Shown piece by piece: positions 36,433 through 45,867 of a DNA stretch of 64,000 nucleotides. The notes beneath the pieces were generated by a model. It was given only the letters and a program-made list of their open reading frames with translations. It was not told the DNA's origin and ran no database searches. Each line of letters opens with the position of its first letter. Within the stretch, counting starts at the first letter, position 1. Both the position numbers and the translations under genes were made by a program. Origin of the DNA: a bacterium (GTDB taxonomy: Bacteria > Bacteroidota > Ignavibacteria > Ignavibacteriales > Ignavibacteriaceae); the NCBI GenBank assembly GCA_016716565.1, contig JADJWC010000004.1, positions 507,735 through 571,734 of the forward strand. Reading direction: 5' to 3'.

Positions 36433-37621
36433 ATAACGGAACTAAAACTATAATTGCTGCAAGTCTAATAGTTGTATTATTGATTGCTGCAGTTTATGTA
36501 AGTGCGAAGCTGAACATCATTAGCTTTTCAATAGGTTCAGAAAATAATTCAGACATTGCCTTTGCACAGTTTCAGGATCAGAAAACTAAAAATAATGATG
36601 AGATAACAGCATCAAGAAGAAATATAATAACCGAGACAGTAAAGAATGTAAGTCCTGCGATTGTTGGAATAAACGTTATTGAAATTAGAGAATACAAAGA
36701 TCCTTTCTTCTCATTCTTCGACGATCCTTTCTTCCAAAGATTTTTTGGTAATCGCGGAACATACAACCGTGAAGTTAAAGGATTAGGTTCTGTTATATTA
36801 TTTCATCAGATGGATACATAGTTACGAATGACCACGTTGCTGGCAATGCAACAAAAATAACTGTCACACTTACTGACGGACGTCAATTCGATGCAAAATT
36901 AATTGGCGCAGATACTGCTAGTGATATTTGTCTTCTTAAAATTGACGGAGAAGATCTTCCTTATGTACTACTTGGAAACTCTGATGACATCATAATCGGT
37001 GAATGGGTAATCGCACTTGGTAATCCGTTTGGATTATTTGAACTTAATGATAAACCAACAGTAACTGTCGGTGTAGTCAGTGCAACAGGGATGAACCTCG
37101 ATGCTATTAACAATCGTTATTACCTGAACATGATACAAACTGATGCTTCTATCAATGGCGGAAATAGCGGTGGTCCGTTAGTCAATAGTGAAGGTCAGGT
37201 AATTGGTATGAACACATTGATTTTCACCGCTGGAGGAAACACGGGCAGTATTGGACTCGGTTTTGCAATTCCAATAAATAAAGTGAAAAGAATAGTGGAG
37301 GAACTTAAGGAAAAAGGAAGCATCGACAGAAATTTCGAGATCGGGATGAGAATACAAACCATTGATGAAGGAATTGCACAATACTATCATCTTAAAAGTG
37401 TAAAGGGAGTTATTGTAACTAAAGTTTATCCTAATACTCCTGCAGAAAAGGGTGGAATTGAAGTCGGTGACATCATACTCGAAGTTGAGGGATATAAAAT
37501 TAATAATGAGAATACAATCTTCAGTGTCTTTCATGAATTCAGGGCTGGACAAACAGTCACGCTTAAAATAATTAGAGATGAAGAAGAATTATCTAAAAAA
37601 ATGAAATTGGTAAAAGGATGA
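36429..37621 (+). CDS. htrA: HtrA/DegP-family serine protease with one PDZ domain (one frameshift)
   Basis: The protein has an N-terminal membrane anchor (IIAASLIVVLLIAAVYVSA), a trypsin-like domain with the triad His in TNDHVAGNAT, Asp in DTASDICLLKID and Ser in NGGNSGGPLVN, and a single C-terminal PDZ domain (GVIVTKVYPNTPAEKGGIEV). The frame breaks near 36800, where a one-base loss follows VKGLGS; the next frame continues SSDGYIVTNDHV to 37621, giving about 397 residues. It is a periplasmic, membrane-tethered quality-control protease of the DegS/HtrA type. It overlaps both plsY and purB by four bases. Confidence 0.9.
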
Positions 37622-38922
37622 TAAGCCGATACACTCTGCCCGAAATGGGCAAAATATGGGAAGAAGAATTTAAATTTTCCACCTGGTTGAAAATTGAAAT
37701 TCTTGCCTGCGAAGCAAGAAAAGAAATGGGTGAAGTACCCGAAGAAGATTTGAAGATAATTAAGGAAAAAGCAGCATTCGATGTAAAAAAAATTTTAGAG
37801 ATTGAAGAAACAACAAAACACGACGTCATCGCTTTCTTAACTAATGTTGCTGAGTATGTTGGACCTGCATCCCGGCATATTCACTATGGAATGACTTCAT
37901 CGGATATTTTAGATACTACCCTCGCCTACCAAATGAAATCTTCAGGTGAAATAATCCTGGACCAGATGCTTCAATTGAAAAATACATTAAAGACACGAGC
38001 AATCGAACATAAAAATACAATATGTATCGGCAGATCTCACGGTATACATGCGGAACCTACAACAATGGGTCTCAAATTTGCTCTTTGGTACGAAGAAACA
38101 AAAAGAAATATTAAAAGACTTCAAAACGCAATTGACACTATCCGCGTTGGACAGATTTCCGGAGCTGTTGGAACTTTCGAACATCTTTCCCCAAAAGTAG
38201 AGGAATTTGTTTGTAACAAAATGGGCTTGAAACCGGCAAGTGTTTCCACACAGGTAATTCAACGAGACAGACACGCGGAGTTTATGAACACACTTGCGGT
38301 TATTGGTGCAACTCTTGAAAAAATTTCTATCGAGATAAGACATCTGCAAAGAACAGAAGTACTTGAGGCTGAAGAATATTTTTCCAAAGGTCAAAAGGGT
38401 TCATCTGCAATGCCGCATAAACGAAATCCAGTAATCAGTGAACGGATCACTGGTCTCGCAAGAGTGCTTCGTGCAAATGCAATTGCTGCACTGGAAAATG
38501 TTGCACTCTGGCATGAACGCGACATTTCTCATTCATCTGTTGAAAGAATTATTATTCCGGATAGCTGCATCGCTCTCAACTATATGCTCGATCTGATGAT
38601 AAAGCTGATTAAAAATCTACTCATTTATCATGAGAATATGATTAGAAATCTTAACCTCACAAGAGGATTGGTTTACTCTCAAACCGTATTGCTCAAGTTG
38701 ATTGATAAAGGAATAACAAGAGAGAACGCTTACCGAATTGTTCAAAGTGCAGCAATGGATGTTTGGGCAAATAAGGATAAATTTCTTAAAGATGAATTAT
38801 TAAAATCAAAAGAAGTAATGAATTACATATCCGAAAAAGAGCTTAATGATATTTTTAATCCGGATAAGATTTTGAAAAACGTCGATTATATTTTCCAAAG
38901 AAGCATATACTCTGAGGATTAG
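37618..38922 (+). CDS. purB: Adenylosuccinate lyase
   Basis: The 434-residue enzyme of the fumarase/aspartase superfamily has the signature KGSSAMPHKRNPV (mobile catalytic loop with Ser), YGMTSSDILDTT (substrate binding) and IGRSHGIHAEPTT with the catalytic His. It acts twice in purine synthesis, releasing fumarate from SAICAR and adenylosuccinate. The start overlaps the htrA stop (ATGA), so translation is coupled to an unrelated envelope gene. Confidence 0.95.
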   Translation: MISRYTLPEMGKIWEEEFKFSTWLKIEILACEARKEMGEVPEEDLKIIKEKAAFDVKKILEIEETTKHDVIAFLTNVAEYVGPASRHIHYGMTSSDILDTTLAYQMKSSGEIILDQMLQLKNTLKTRAIEHKNTICIGRSHGIHAEPTTMGLKFALWYEETKRNIKRLQNAIDTIRVGQISGAVGTFEHLSPKVEEFVCNKMGLKPASVSTQVIQRDRHAEFMNTLAVIGATLEKISIEIRHLQRTEVLEAEEYFSKGQKGSSAMPHKRNPVISERITGLARVLRANAIAALENVALWHERDISHSSVERIIIPDSCIALNYMLDLMIKLIKNLLIYHENMIRNLNLTRGLVYSQTVLLKLIDKGITRENAYRIVQSAAMDVWANKDKFLKDELLKSKEVMNYISEKELNDIFNPDKILKNVDYIFQRSIYSED

Positions 38923-39033
38923 TCTGATATCATACCAAACAATGCTTATCGCAGGTAAAATTCACTACTTAAATTTGCATTGTTAATTTAACCATCAGTT
39001 ACTAATTACCACTTGAATTAAGTAATCTAATTA

Positions 39034-41145
39034 ATGAACAATAAAATAATAATAGCTATGAAGTTTTTTCCAATAATCATCCTGATAATAATTGCAGCTA
39101 ATTTTTTCCTTGCTGAATCCAAGAAAAGTGATGCTACCGAAGAGCAGTATTCAGATACACTCCGTGTTGTTGAGCCAAAAAATCATTTCGTGCTTGAAAA
39201 TCAGCTTGTTACAACAATGCTGTCAAGATATCATTTCAAGGATTTTACTATTGATGATTCCCTATCATCAATAATTTTTGATAAATATTTGAAAACACTG
39301 GATAACAGTAAAGTTTACTTTTATGAATCTGATATCAGTACGTTTGAAAAGGACAGATATTCATTTGATGATTACATCCTGAAAGGTGATATTCAACCAT
39401 TCTTTGACATCTTCAATGTTTATGAAGAAAGAATGCTAGAGCGCATGGATTATGTAGATACAGTGCTTGCTAAAGGATTCAATTTCACTGAAAATGACTC
39501 AGCAGAAATAAACAGGGAAAACTCCAGCTGGGCTTCATCTAACGAGGAAATGAATGCTCTATGGGAAGGTAGAGTCAAGAATGATGCCCTGGCATTGCAC
39601 CTTGCCGGAAGGACTGATGAGGAGATTAAAACAAATCTTAAAAAAAGATATGATAATTTCACAAGGGCGTTGTACCAGTACAACAGCGAAGATGTATTTC
39701 AGATTGCAATGGATGCATACACAAGCTCAATTGATCCGCATACAAATTATCTGTCACCTGTAACCTCCGAAAATTTTAAGATCGATATGAGCCTTTCGCT
39801 CGAAGGAATTGGTGCAAGATTGATGAGCGAGGACGGATACACAAAAGTGGTTGAAGTAATTCCCGGAGGTCCGGCGTTCAAGTCAAAAGAAATTGAAGTT
39901 GATGACAGAATTATTGCCGTTGCACAAGGTGACACCGGACAATTTGTTGATGTGATTGGCTGGCGAATCACCGAAGTTGTAAAGCTCATTCGAGGACCGA
40001 AAGAGACTAGAGTTAGATTACAAATTCTCAGAGCCAAAAATGGAGTTGATGCAAAACCTGAAGAAATAAGTTTAGTAAGAGAAAAAGTGAAGCTGGAAGA
40101 TCAGGCTGCAAAGAAAAAAATTATTGAAGTTGAAAATAACGGATTGGCATATCGAATTGGTGTCATTACCATACCTAATTTTTACACAGACTTTGATGGC
40201 AGCAGGAAAGGAGAACAAAACTCAAAAAGTACTGTTGTAGATGTCAAAAAACTTTTAGAGGAACTAAATCAGGAAAAAGTCGATGGAGTTGTCATAGATC
40301 TTAGAAATAATGGCGGTGGCGCTCTGTCTGAAGCAATTGACGTTACCGGTTTATTTATAGAAAATGGTCCTGTTGTACAGGTTAAAAATGCTGATGGTAT
40401 GATTGAAGTCGGAGAAGATATTGATCCATCTTTGATTTATAGCGGACCGCTTGCTGTAATGGTAAACAGATTTAGTGCATCAGCATCAGAAATATTTGCA
40501 GCTGCAATACAGGATTACCAGCGAGGAATTGTGGTTGGAGAACAAACTTACGGAAAAGGTACAGTGCAAAACCTGATAAATCTAAATCAAGTATCTAGAA
40601 ATGCTAGCAATAAATTCGGACAATTAAAACTTACGATTGCTAAGTATTACCGGATAAATGGTGGAAGCACTCAAAATCTCGGCGTTGTTCCAGACATCTC
40701 ATTTCCCTCTTACATCGATCCGCAGGAGTTTGGCGAAAGTTCTCAGACTTCAGCTTTACCGTGGGATCAAATTGATGCCACCGACTATACATTATTCAGC
40801 AGCCTGGATAAATATATTCCGAAGCTGAAAGAAGAATCCGAAAATCGTAGAGCAGATGACATTGAATTCCAGTTTCTTCAAGAAGACATAGATAAATACA
40901 ATGTGAATAAAAATCAGAAATATATTTCATTGAATGAGGAAGTAAGAAAGAAAAAGAAAGACGCCGAAGAAGAATTAGAATTTCAGCGGGAAAATGAGAG
41001 ACGTCAGAAGAAAGGATTAAAGCTTTTGGAAAAAGGTGAGGTGCCAGAGAAAAAAGATGAAGATAATGATATATTTCTTACCGAAACAGCTATGATATTA
41101 ACTGATATGATTGATCTCTCGAATGGACTAACGCAAGTGCGTTAA
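39034..41145 (+). CDS. Carboxy-terminal processing protease (S41, Prc-like)
   Basis: The 703-residue tail-specific protease has an N-terminal signal/anchor (MKFFPIIILIIIAANFFLAE, from an alternative ATG at 39058). The Prc N-terminal helical region includes the typical SIDPHTNYLSPVTSENF. A PDZ domain (about residues 255-340, VEVIPGGPAFKSKEIEVDDR) precedes the S41 core with the Ser of NRFSASASEIFAAA and Lys of EQTYGKGTVQN. The C-terminal DUF3340-like tail is rich in Lys and Glu. It degrades or trims periplasmic proteins from the C-terminus. Its last four bases overlap the stop of the convergent gene. Confidence 0.92.
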   Translation: MNNKIIIAMKFFPIIILIIIAANFFLAESKKSDATEEQYSDTLRVVEPKNHFVLENQLVTTMLSRYHFKDFTIDDSLSSIIFDKYLKTLDNSKVYFYESDISTFEKDRYSFDDYILKGDIQPFFDIFNVYEERMLERMDYVDTVLAKGFNFTENDSAEINRENSSWASSNEEMNALWEGRVKNDALALHLAGRTDEEIKTNLKKRYDNFTRALYQYNSEDVFQIAMDAYTSSIDPHTNYLSPVTSENFKIDMSLSLEGIGARLMSEDGYTKVVEVIPGGPAFKSKEIEVDDRIIAVAQGDTGQFVDVIGWRITEVVKLIRGPKETRVRLQILRAKNGVDAKPEEISLVREKVKLEDQAAKKKIIEVENNGLAYRIGVITIPNFYTDFDGSRKGEQNSKSTVVDVKKLLEELNQEKVDGVVIDLRNNGGGALSEAIDVTGLFIENGPVVQVKNADGMIEVGEDIDPSLIYSGPLAVMVNRFSASASEIFAAAIQDYQRGIVVGEQTYGKGTVQNLINLNQVSRNASNKFGQLKLTIAKYYRINGGSTQNLGVVPDISFPSYIDPQEFGESSQTSALPWDQIDATDYTLFSSLDKYIPKLKEESENRRADDIEFQFLQEDIDKYNVNKNQKYISLNEEVRKKKKDAEEELEFQRENERRQKKGLKLLEKGEVPEKKDEDNDIFLTETAMILTDMIDLSNGLTQVR

Positions 41146-41858
41146 CTGCACAGATGTTTTAGCAATTTTTCTTCAGCAATCGGGAACATAGTTTCATTAA
41201 AGGGAAAATCAATTTCCGACTGAATCATAAATGCGACTGGTTCGTGCATTTCTTTGGAATAAGTTATAAAGTTCAGCATTATATCATTAACCGAATCACC
41301 AACCGAAGAAAATGGAATTGAACGCACCAGATTTGAAGTTATCCGCTGATATAAATTCTCCTGTGTCCAATCCCAGATAATTTCATAAAGATAGATATTT
41401 AATAAACTATTTTTATTATCAGGAAGACTGTAATATCCTTTCCCATGATAATTCTTTTCTACTCTTGATATACGATTGATAACAAGATTTTCTTCAACGA
41501 AATTTTTGATGATTCTTCCCTCTTCGAGTACTGGTCTGTTCAGTTGCAGTGCCCAATCAATAAAATTAAGCAGTTTGTCTAACTGGTGACCAACCTGATG
41601 AGCCTTTTCATACACTACAACTCGTTCATTTATTTTCCTTCCCCTTATTTCATTATCAAACCAAAGCTTGCACTCAATATTTTCTCGCAAAAGATCCTCT
41701 AAAGCCAGATTGAGCTGTATGGATTCTTCAATGGAAGGAAATAATTTATTCTTATTGAAATTCAATGACCACTCTTTTACTTTGATAAGTAGTTTATATT
41801 GGTTGGATTCCCAATCAGAGCCGCAGGAAGTCAGTTTTTTTAGATCGAGAGTAGTCAT
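41142..41858 (-). CDS. Hypothetical protein, helical, 238 residues
   Basis: I do not recognise this protein. It lacks a signal peptide and membrane segments and is predicted mostly helical, with the fairly charged central segment LEDLLRENIECKLWFDNEIR and RVVVYEKAHQVGHQLDKLLN. Acidic and aromatic residues are frequent, and there is no obvious catalytic motif. It converges on the S41 protease gene with a four-base overlap. No partner gene is evident. Confidence 0.6.
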   Translation of the reverse strand: MTTLDLKKLTSCGSDWESNQYKLLIKVKEWSLNFNKNKLFPSIEESIQLNLALEDLLRENIECKLWFDNEIRGRKINERVVVYEKAHQVGHQLDKLLNFIDWALQLNRPVLEEGRIIKNFVEENLVINRISRVEKNYHGKGYYSLPDNKNSLLNIYLYEIIWDWTQENLYQRITSNLVRSIPFSSVGDSVNDIMLNFITYSKEMHEPVAFMIQSEIDFPFNETMFPIAEEKLLKHLCS

Positions 41859-42076
41859 TTTGCTTTCAGTATTTTTTTAATGTCACTTTTAGTTATGATT
41901 TATACTAAAAGCCTGCCAAAGGATTTGCAGAGTCGTTGATGTCGAGTCTTTATTGAATTGATACAATCCTAAGAAAGAATTGCAGATCGTTCCAAATTAT
42001 TCAGGTAAAATTTCCTGAAAATATCTCGTATTGATATAAAGAATGAAGCGGTAAAATTTGGATAACATTATTACAT

Positions 42077-42110
42077 AAAAAAAGGAACGGAAAAAAATTC
42101 CCGTTCCTTA
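42077..42110 (-). terminator. Intrinsic terminator of the ALDH7 gene
   Basis: On the minus strand AAGGAACGG (42101-42109) pairs with CCGTTCCTT (42082-42090), followed by a T-run. It lies about 25 bases past the ALDH stop. Confidence 0.85.
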
Positions 42111-42134
42111 CAAAAATACCACGAGGGTAAAAAA

Positions 42135-43667
42135 TTAGATATCGAATTTTATTCCCTGCGCCAAAGGCAGTTTAGATCCAAAGTTAATTGTATTTGTTTG
42201 CCTTCTCATATATGCTTTCCACGAATCCGAACCTGATTCTCTTCCACCGCCTGTTTCTTTTTCACCACCAAATGCACCGCCAATTTCAGCGCCTGATGTT
42301 CCAATATTCACATTAGCGATACCGCAATCTGATCCAGCACAGGAGAGAAATCTTTCGGCTTCTTTCAAGTTGTTGGTAAATATGGAAGATGACAATCCCT
42401 GAACTACACCGTTTTGCAATGCGATAGCTTCGTCAATATCTTTTTTGTATTTCATTATATAAAGTATCGGTGCGAAAGTTTCTTCCTGAACGATTTCATA
42501 ATGATTTTGAGCTTCGACAATTGCAGGAGAAACGTAGCAGCCTGACTCATAACCTTTTCCGCTGAGAACGTTACCGCCAAATATCACTTTACCACCTTCC
42601 TTCTTCACACGTTTCAAAGCATTAGTAAAATCATTCACAGCATTTTTATCAATAAGTGGTCCCATATGATTTTTCTGATTTAAAGGATCGCCGATATTCA
42701 GACTTTTATAAGCTTTAAGCAATGAATCTTTAACTTTATTATAGATTGATTCGTGAATTATTAATCTTCGTGTAGAAGTGCATCTTTGACCTGCTGTTCC
42801 AACTGCACCGAATACAACTGCTGGAATGGCTATTTTCAGATCTGCATCGGGAGTGATGATGATAGCATTATTTCCTCCCAATTCGAGAATTGTTTTTCCG
42901 AATCTTGCAGAAACGACTTCAGCAGCATGCTTCCCAACTCTTGTTGAACCGGTTACTGAAACCATTGCAACCCGTTTATCATTTAAAATTCTTTCACCAA
43001 CAGTAGAACCTTTACCAACAATCAGTGTAAAAATTCCTTCAGGCAGATTGTTCTCTTTCAGAACTTTTGCAATAATATTTTGTGTTGCGATTGCGCTTAG
43101 CGGCACTTTCGATGAAGGTTTCCAGATATTTACATCACCGCATACTGCAGCAAGCATCGCGTTCCAGGAATAAACAGCAACTGGAAAATTAAAAGCAGAA
43201 ATAGTACAAACAATTCCAAGAGGATGGTATTGATCATACATCCGGTGCATTGGTCTTTCTGATTGCATCGTAAATCCATAAAGCTGTCTTGACTGTCCAA
43301 CTGCGAAATCGCAAATGTCAATCATCTCCTGAACTTCGCCCAAACCTTCCTGGAGAGATTTTCCCATTTCATAAGAAACAAGTTTCCCGAGTGGTTCTTT
43401 GTATTCTCTGAGCTTTAATCCTATCTGACGCACTATTTCTCCTCTAGCAGGTGCTGGCATTTCACGCCAGAAAAGAAATGCTTCTTCCATACTCTTGATT
43501 ATTTTTTCATAATCCTTCTCTGATCCCTGGTAGACAGATGCGATATACTTTCCATCAACCGGTGAATGAATTTTCAATTCACCTTCGGATTTTGTCTGCA
43601 TCCACTTTTGCCCTGTTGATGCGCCGAAATTTGTTTTACTTATACCTAAATTTTTTAAGAATTCCAT
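42135..43667 (-). CDS. Aldehyde dehydrogenase, ALDH7 type (alpha-aminoadipic semialdehyde dehydrogenase)
   Basis: The 510-residue protein is of the ALDH7A1/AmaB subfamily: ISAFNFPVAVYSWNAMLA, NIWKPSSKVPLS (NAD-binding Lys), the general-base Glu in LELGGNNAIIIT, the nucleophile Cys in GTAGQRCTSTRRL and the C-terminal GGAFGGEKETGGGRESGSD. This subfamily oxidises alpha-aminoadipate 6-semialdehyde. The divergent gene at 44461 encodes lysine 6-aminotransferase, which makes that semialdehyde, so together they convert lysine to alpha-aminoadipate. An Rrf2-type regulator gene stands 20 bases upstream on the same strand. Confidence 0.9.
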   Translation of the reverse strand: MEFLKNLGISKTNFGASTGQKWMQTKSEGELKIHSPVDGKYIASVYQGSEKDYEKIIKSMEEAFLFWREMPAPARGEIVRQIGLKLREYKEPLGKLVSYEMGKSLQEGLGEVQEMIDICDFAVGQSRQLYGFTMQSERPMHRMYDQYHPLGIVCTISAFNFPVAVYSWNAMLAAVCGDVNIWKPSSKVPLSAIATQNIIAKVLKENNLPEGIFTLIVGKGSTVGERILNDKRVAMVSVTGSTRVGKHAAEVVSARFGKTILELGGNNAIIITPDADLKIAIPAVVFGAVGTAGQRCTSTRRLIIHESIYNKVKDSLLKAYKSLNIGDPLNQKNHMGPLIDKNAVNDFTNALKRVKKEGGKVIFGGNVLSGKGYESGCYVSPAIVEAQNHYEIVQEETFAPILYIMKYKKDIDEAIALQNGVVQGLSSSIFTNNLKEAERFLSCAGSDCGIANVNIGTSGAEIGGAFGGEKETGGGRESGSDSWKAYMRRQTNTINFGSKLPLAQGIKFDI

Positions 43668-43687
43668 ATTGACCCCGATTAGTTTTA

Positions 43688-44110
43688 TTAATTTGAATTT
43701 AGTTTATTTATTATTGACTGCAATGTTATCTTTTTCCTTTTATCCTCAATGTCCACCTGAACTTCCGCAAATAAATCAAGAAAGTATGAATTCAACTTTT
43801 CCGGTAAGCTATTTTTTTTAATAGATTCCCTTCTCACATCAAGATGAAATGCTTTTCTGTCTTCTATTGCACAATAGATTTCCTGCAGATGAATTTCGGA
43901 AGGTGATTTCTTTAATCTAAAACCACCGGTAGTACCAGAATTACTTTCGACTATACCATTCTTTGTTAGCATCGAGAGAATTCTTCGAAGCTTCGAAGAA
44001 TTAATTCCTATTACTTCAGCAATCTCGGCGCTTGAAACTGGATTTGGACTAACTTGCTCTAAATAGCAAAGTGCTTTGACGGAGGTTGATAATTTTGTGG
44101 AAGCAGACAT
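43688..44110 (-). CDS. Rrf2 family transcriptional regulator without cluster cysteines
   Basis: The 140-residue protein has the Rrf2 winged helix (LSTSVKALCYLEQVSPNPVS, SAEIAEVIGINSSKLRRILS, GIVESNSGTTGGFRLKK). The three cysteines that hold an Fe-S cluster in IscR/NsrR are absent. It is therefore more like CymR or YwnA-type members that sense a metabolite or partner protein. It is the first gene of a two-gene unit with ALDH7. A perfect palindrome just upstream (44121-44143) is its likely own operator. Confidence 0.88.
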   Translation of the reverse strand: MSASTKLSTSVKALCYLEQVSPNPVSSAEIAEVIGINSSKLRRILSMLTKNGIVESNSGTTGGFRLKKSPSEIHLQEIYCAIEDRKAFHLDVRRESIKKNSLPEKLNSYFLDLFAEVQVDIEDKRKKITLQSIINKLNSN

Positions 44111-44120
44111 AATTTTTTAA

Positions 44121-44143
44121 TTTGTTACTGTAAGTGTAACAAA
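44121..44143. promoter_or_regulatory. Likely Rrf2 operator
   Basis: Perfect 8-bp arms TTTGTTAC and GTAACAAA are separated by seven bases (TGTAAGT), 11 bases upstream of the rrf2-like start codon. The size and spacing fit a dimer binding site that would block transcription or translation start of the regulator-ALDH7 unit. I find no second copy before the divergent aminotransferase gene. Confidence 0.75.
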
Positions 44144-44389
44144 TTGTAAGTGAAATTCAAAATTACTTTTAGAAATCATTCAATTGTTGCATTAAAGCGA
44201 ATTTATTTATGAATCAATATCGATATTAAAGATTGAATATACTCTTTGGTTTTCCTATTTTTGCATCAGTGAATTTTACTATGAAAATATCATTTTTACA
44301 TACAATCCTTACATTATTCTCTTTAAGGCATAGAAGCTATTTTGCTTCAGCTTACGAATCCGTTTTTTAATTCACTCCTCTGCTACTCA

Positions 44390-44409
44390 AACGGGAATAG
44401 ATTCCCGTT
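44390..44409. repeat. Perfect palindrome upstream of the lysine aminotransferase gene
   Basis: AACGGGAAT-AG-ATTCCCGTT, about 50 bases before the ATG. It may be a REP-like element or a second regulatory site. The rest of the 44144-44460 spacer is AT-rich and shows no gene. Confidence 0.65.
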
Positions 44410-44460
44410 GCACAATTCTTGCAAATATTTTTTTACATTTTAAAGTTTTAAGGTGATTAT

Positions 44461-45795
44461 ATGATTACAGAAACTATTAACCCCGCTGAAAGAGTAAGAG
44501 AAGTTATCAGTAAATACATGCTGGCTGATGGTTTTCATCTCGTACTGGATTTAAAGAACAGCTACAGAAATAAAATTGTTGACGAAAGGAACGGTGACGA
44601 GTACATAGATTTCTTTACTTTCTTTGCGTCCAATCCATTGGGAATGAACCATGCAAAACTTAATTCTATGGAAGTAAGAGATTTACTAGGCTATGCTGCA
44701 GTAAACCGTCCCTCAAATTCTGATATTTACACTACATTGATGGCAGATTTTGTTGATACTTTCGGGAAAATTGCAAAACCGGATTATATGAAACATCTGT
44801 TCTTTATTGATGGCGGTGCTCTTGCAGTAGAGAATGGATTAAAAGCAGCTTTTGATTGGAAGGTTAGAAAGAATTTTAAAAAAGGTTATAAGGAAGAGAA
44901 GGGTCAGCAGGTAATTCATTTCAGAGAAGCATTTCACGGAAGAAGCGGTTACACGATGTCATTGACCAACACTGATGTAAATAAAGTTAAATATTTCCCG
45001 AAGTTCAACTGGCCAAGAATATCTAATCCAAAGGTAACTTTCCCAATAGAGGACCATCTTGACGAAATAATTAAGCTTGAAAATCAGGCAATACAGGAAA
45101 TCAAATCAGCAATAAAAAATAATCCTGATGATATTGCCGTTCTTATAATTGAACCCATTCAATGTGAAGGAGGAGATAATTACTTTAGAAAAGAATTCTT
45201 ACAGGAACTCAGGGACATCACTCTTGAGAATGATATTTTACTAATGTTCGATGAAGTACAGACTGGTTTTGGAATAACAGGAAAATTCTGGGCTCACGAA
45301 CATTTTGTTCAGCCAGATATAATTGCTTTCGGTAAAAAATCCCAGCAATGCGGAATAATGGTTTCTGAAAGAATTGATGAAGTTGAAGATAATTGTTTTC
45401 AGCTTTCCGGTAGAATTAATTCTACCTGGGGAGGAAATCTTGTTGATATGGTTCGGTCTACACAAATACTTGAAGTTATGAAAGAGGAAAAGCTTGTTGA
45501 TAATTCTGCAAATCGAGGCAGATATCTGTTGAACAGGCTATATGAAATTCAATCCGCTTTCCCGAATCTGATCAGTAATGCAAGAGGATTGGGATTACTT
45601 TGTGCATTTGACTTCCCTACTCCTGAACTTAGAAATAATTTCAGAGAAACTTGTGAGAAAGAAAAACTGCTTATTCTCGGCTGCGGAGTAAAGACGATAA
45701 GATTCAGACCGATGCTTAATATCACAGATGATGAACTCGAAGAGGGCTTGCAGATAATTGAGAAAGTTCTTAGAATTATGTCGTCCAATAAATAA
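44461..45795 (+). CDS. lat: L-lysine 6-transaminase
   Basis: The 444-residue class III PLP aminotransferase has FFTFFASNPLGMNHAKL, REAFHGRSGYTMSLTNTDVN, the PLP-contacting LMFDEVQTGFGITGKFWA and the Schiff-base lysine in IIAFGKKSQQCGIMVS, plus INSTWGGNLVDMVRSTQIL. These are the hallmarks of lysine epsilon-aminotransferases. It moves the epsilon amino group of lysine to 2-oxoglutarate, giving alpha-aminoadipate semialdehyde for the adjacent ALDH7. A terminator follows at 45822. Confidence 0.92.
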   Translation: MITETINPAERVREVISKYMLADGFHLVLDLKNSYRNKIVDERNGDEYIDFFTFFASNPLGMNHAKLNSMEVRDLLGYAAVNRPSNSDIYTTLMADFVDTFGKIAKPDYMKHLFFIDGGALAVENGLKAAFDWKVRKNFKKGYKEEKGQQVIHFREAFHGRSGYTMSLTNTDVNKVKYFPKFNWPRISNPKVTFPIEDHLDEIIKLENQAIQEIKSAIKNNPDDIAVLIIEPIQCEGGDNYFRKEFLQELRDITLENDILLMFDEVQTGFGITGKFWAHEHFVQPDIIAFGKKSQQCGIMVSERIDEVEDNCFQLSGRINSTWGGNLVDMVRSTQILEVMKEEKLVDNSANRGRYLLNRLYEIQSAFPNLISNARGLGLLCAFDFPTPELRNNFRETCEKEKLLILGCGVKTIRFRPMLNITDDELEEGLQIIEKVLRIMSSNK

Positions 45796-45821
45796 AAATA
45801 GGATTAACTACTTGCACAGAG

Positions 45822-45850
45822 CGGCTCCAGGTTGGAGCCGTTCTTGTTTT
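45822..45850 (+). terminator. Intrinsic terminator after lat
   Basis: Stem CGGCTCCA/TGGAGCCG with loop GGT, then TTCTTGTTTT. Confidence 0.88.
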
Positions 45851-45867
45851 AAACTATTTTTACAGCA

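Noticed and set aside
43688..44110. Rrf2 regulator considered as an IscR/NsrR-type Fe-S sensor
   Set aside because: The three cluster-binding cysteines are missing from the region after the winged helix.
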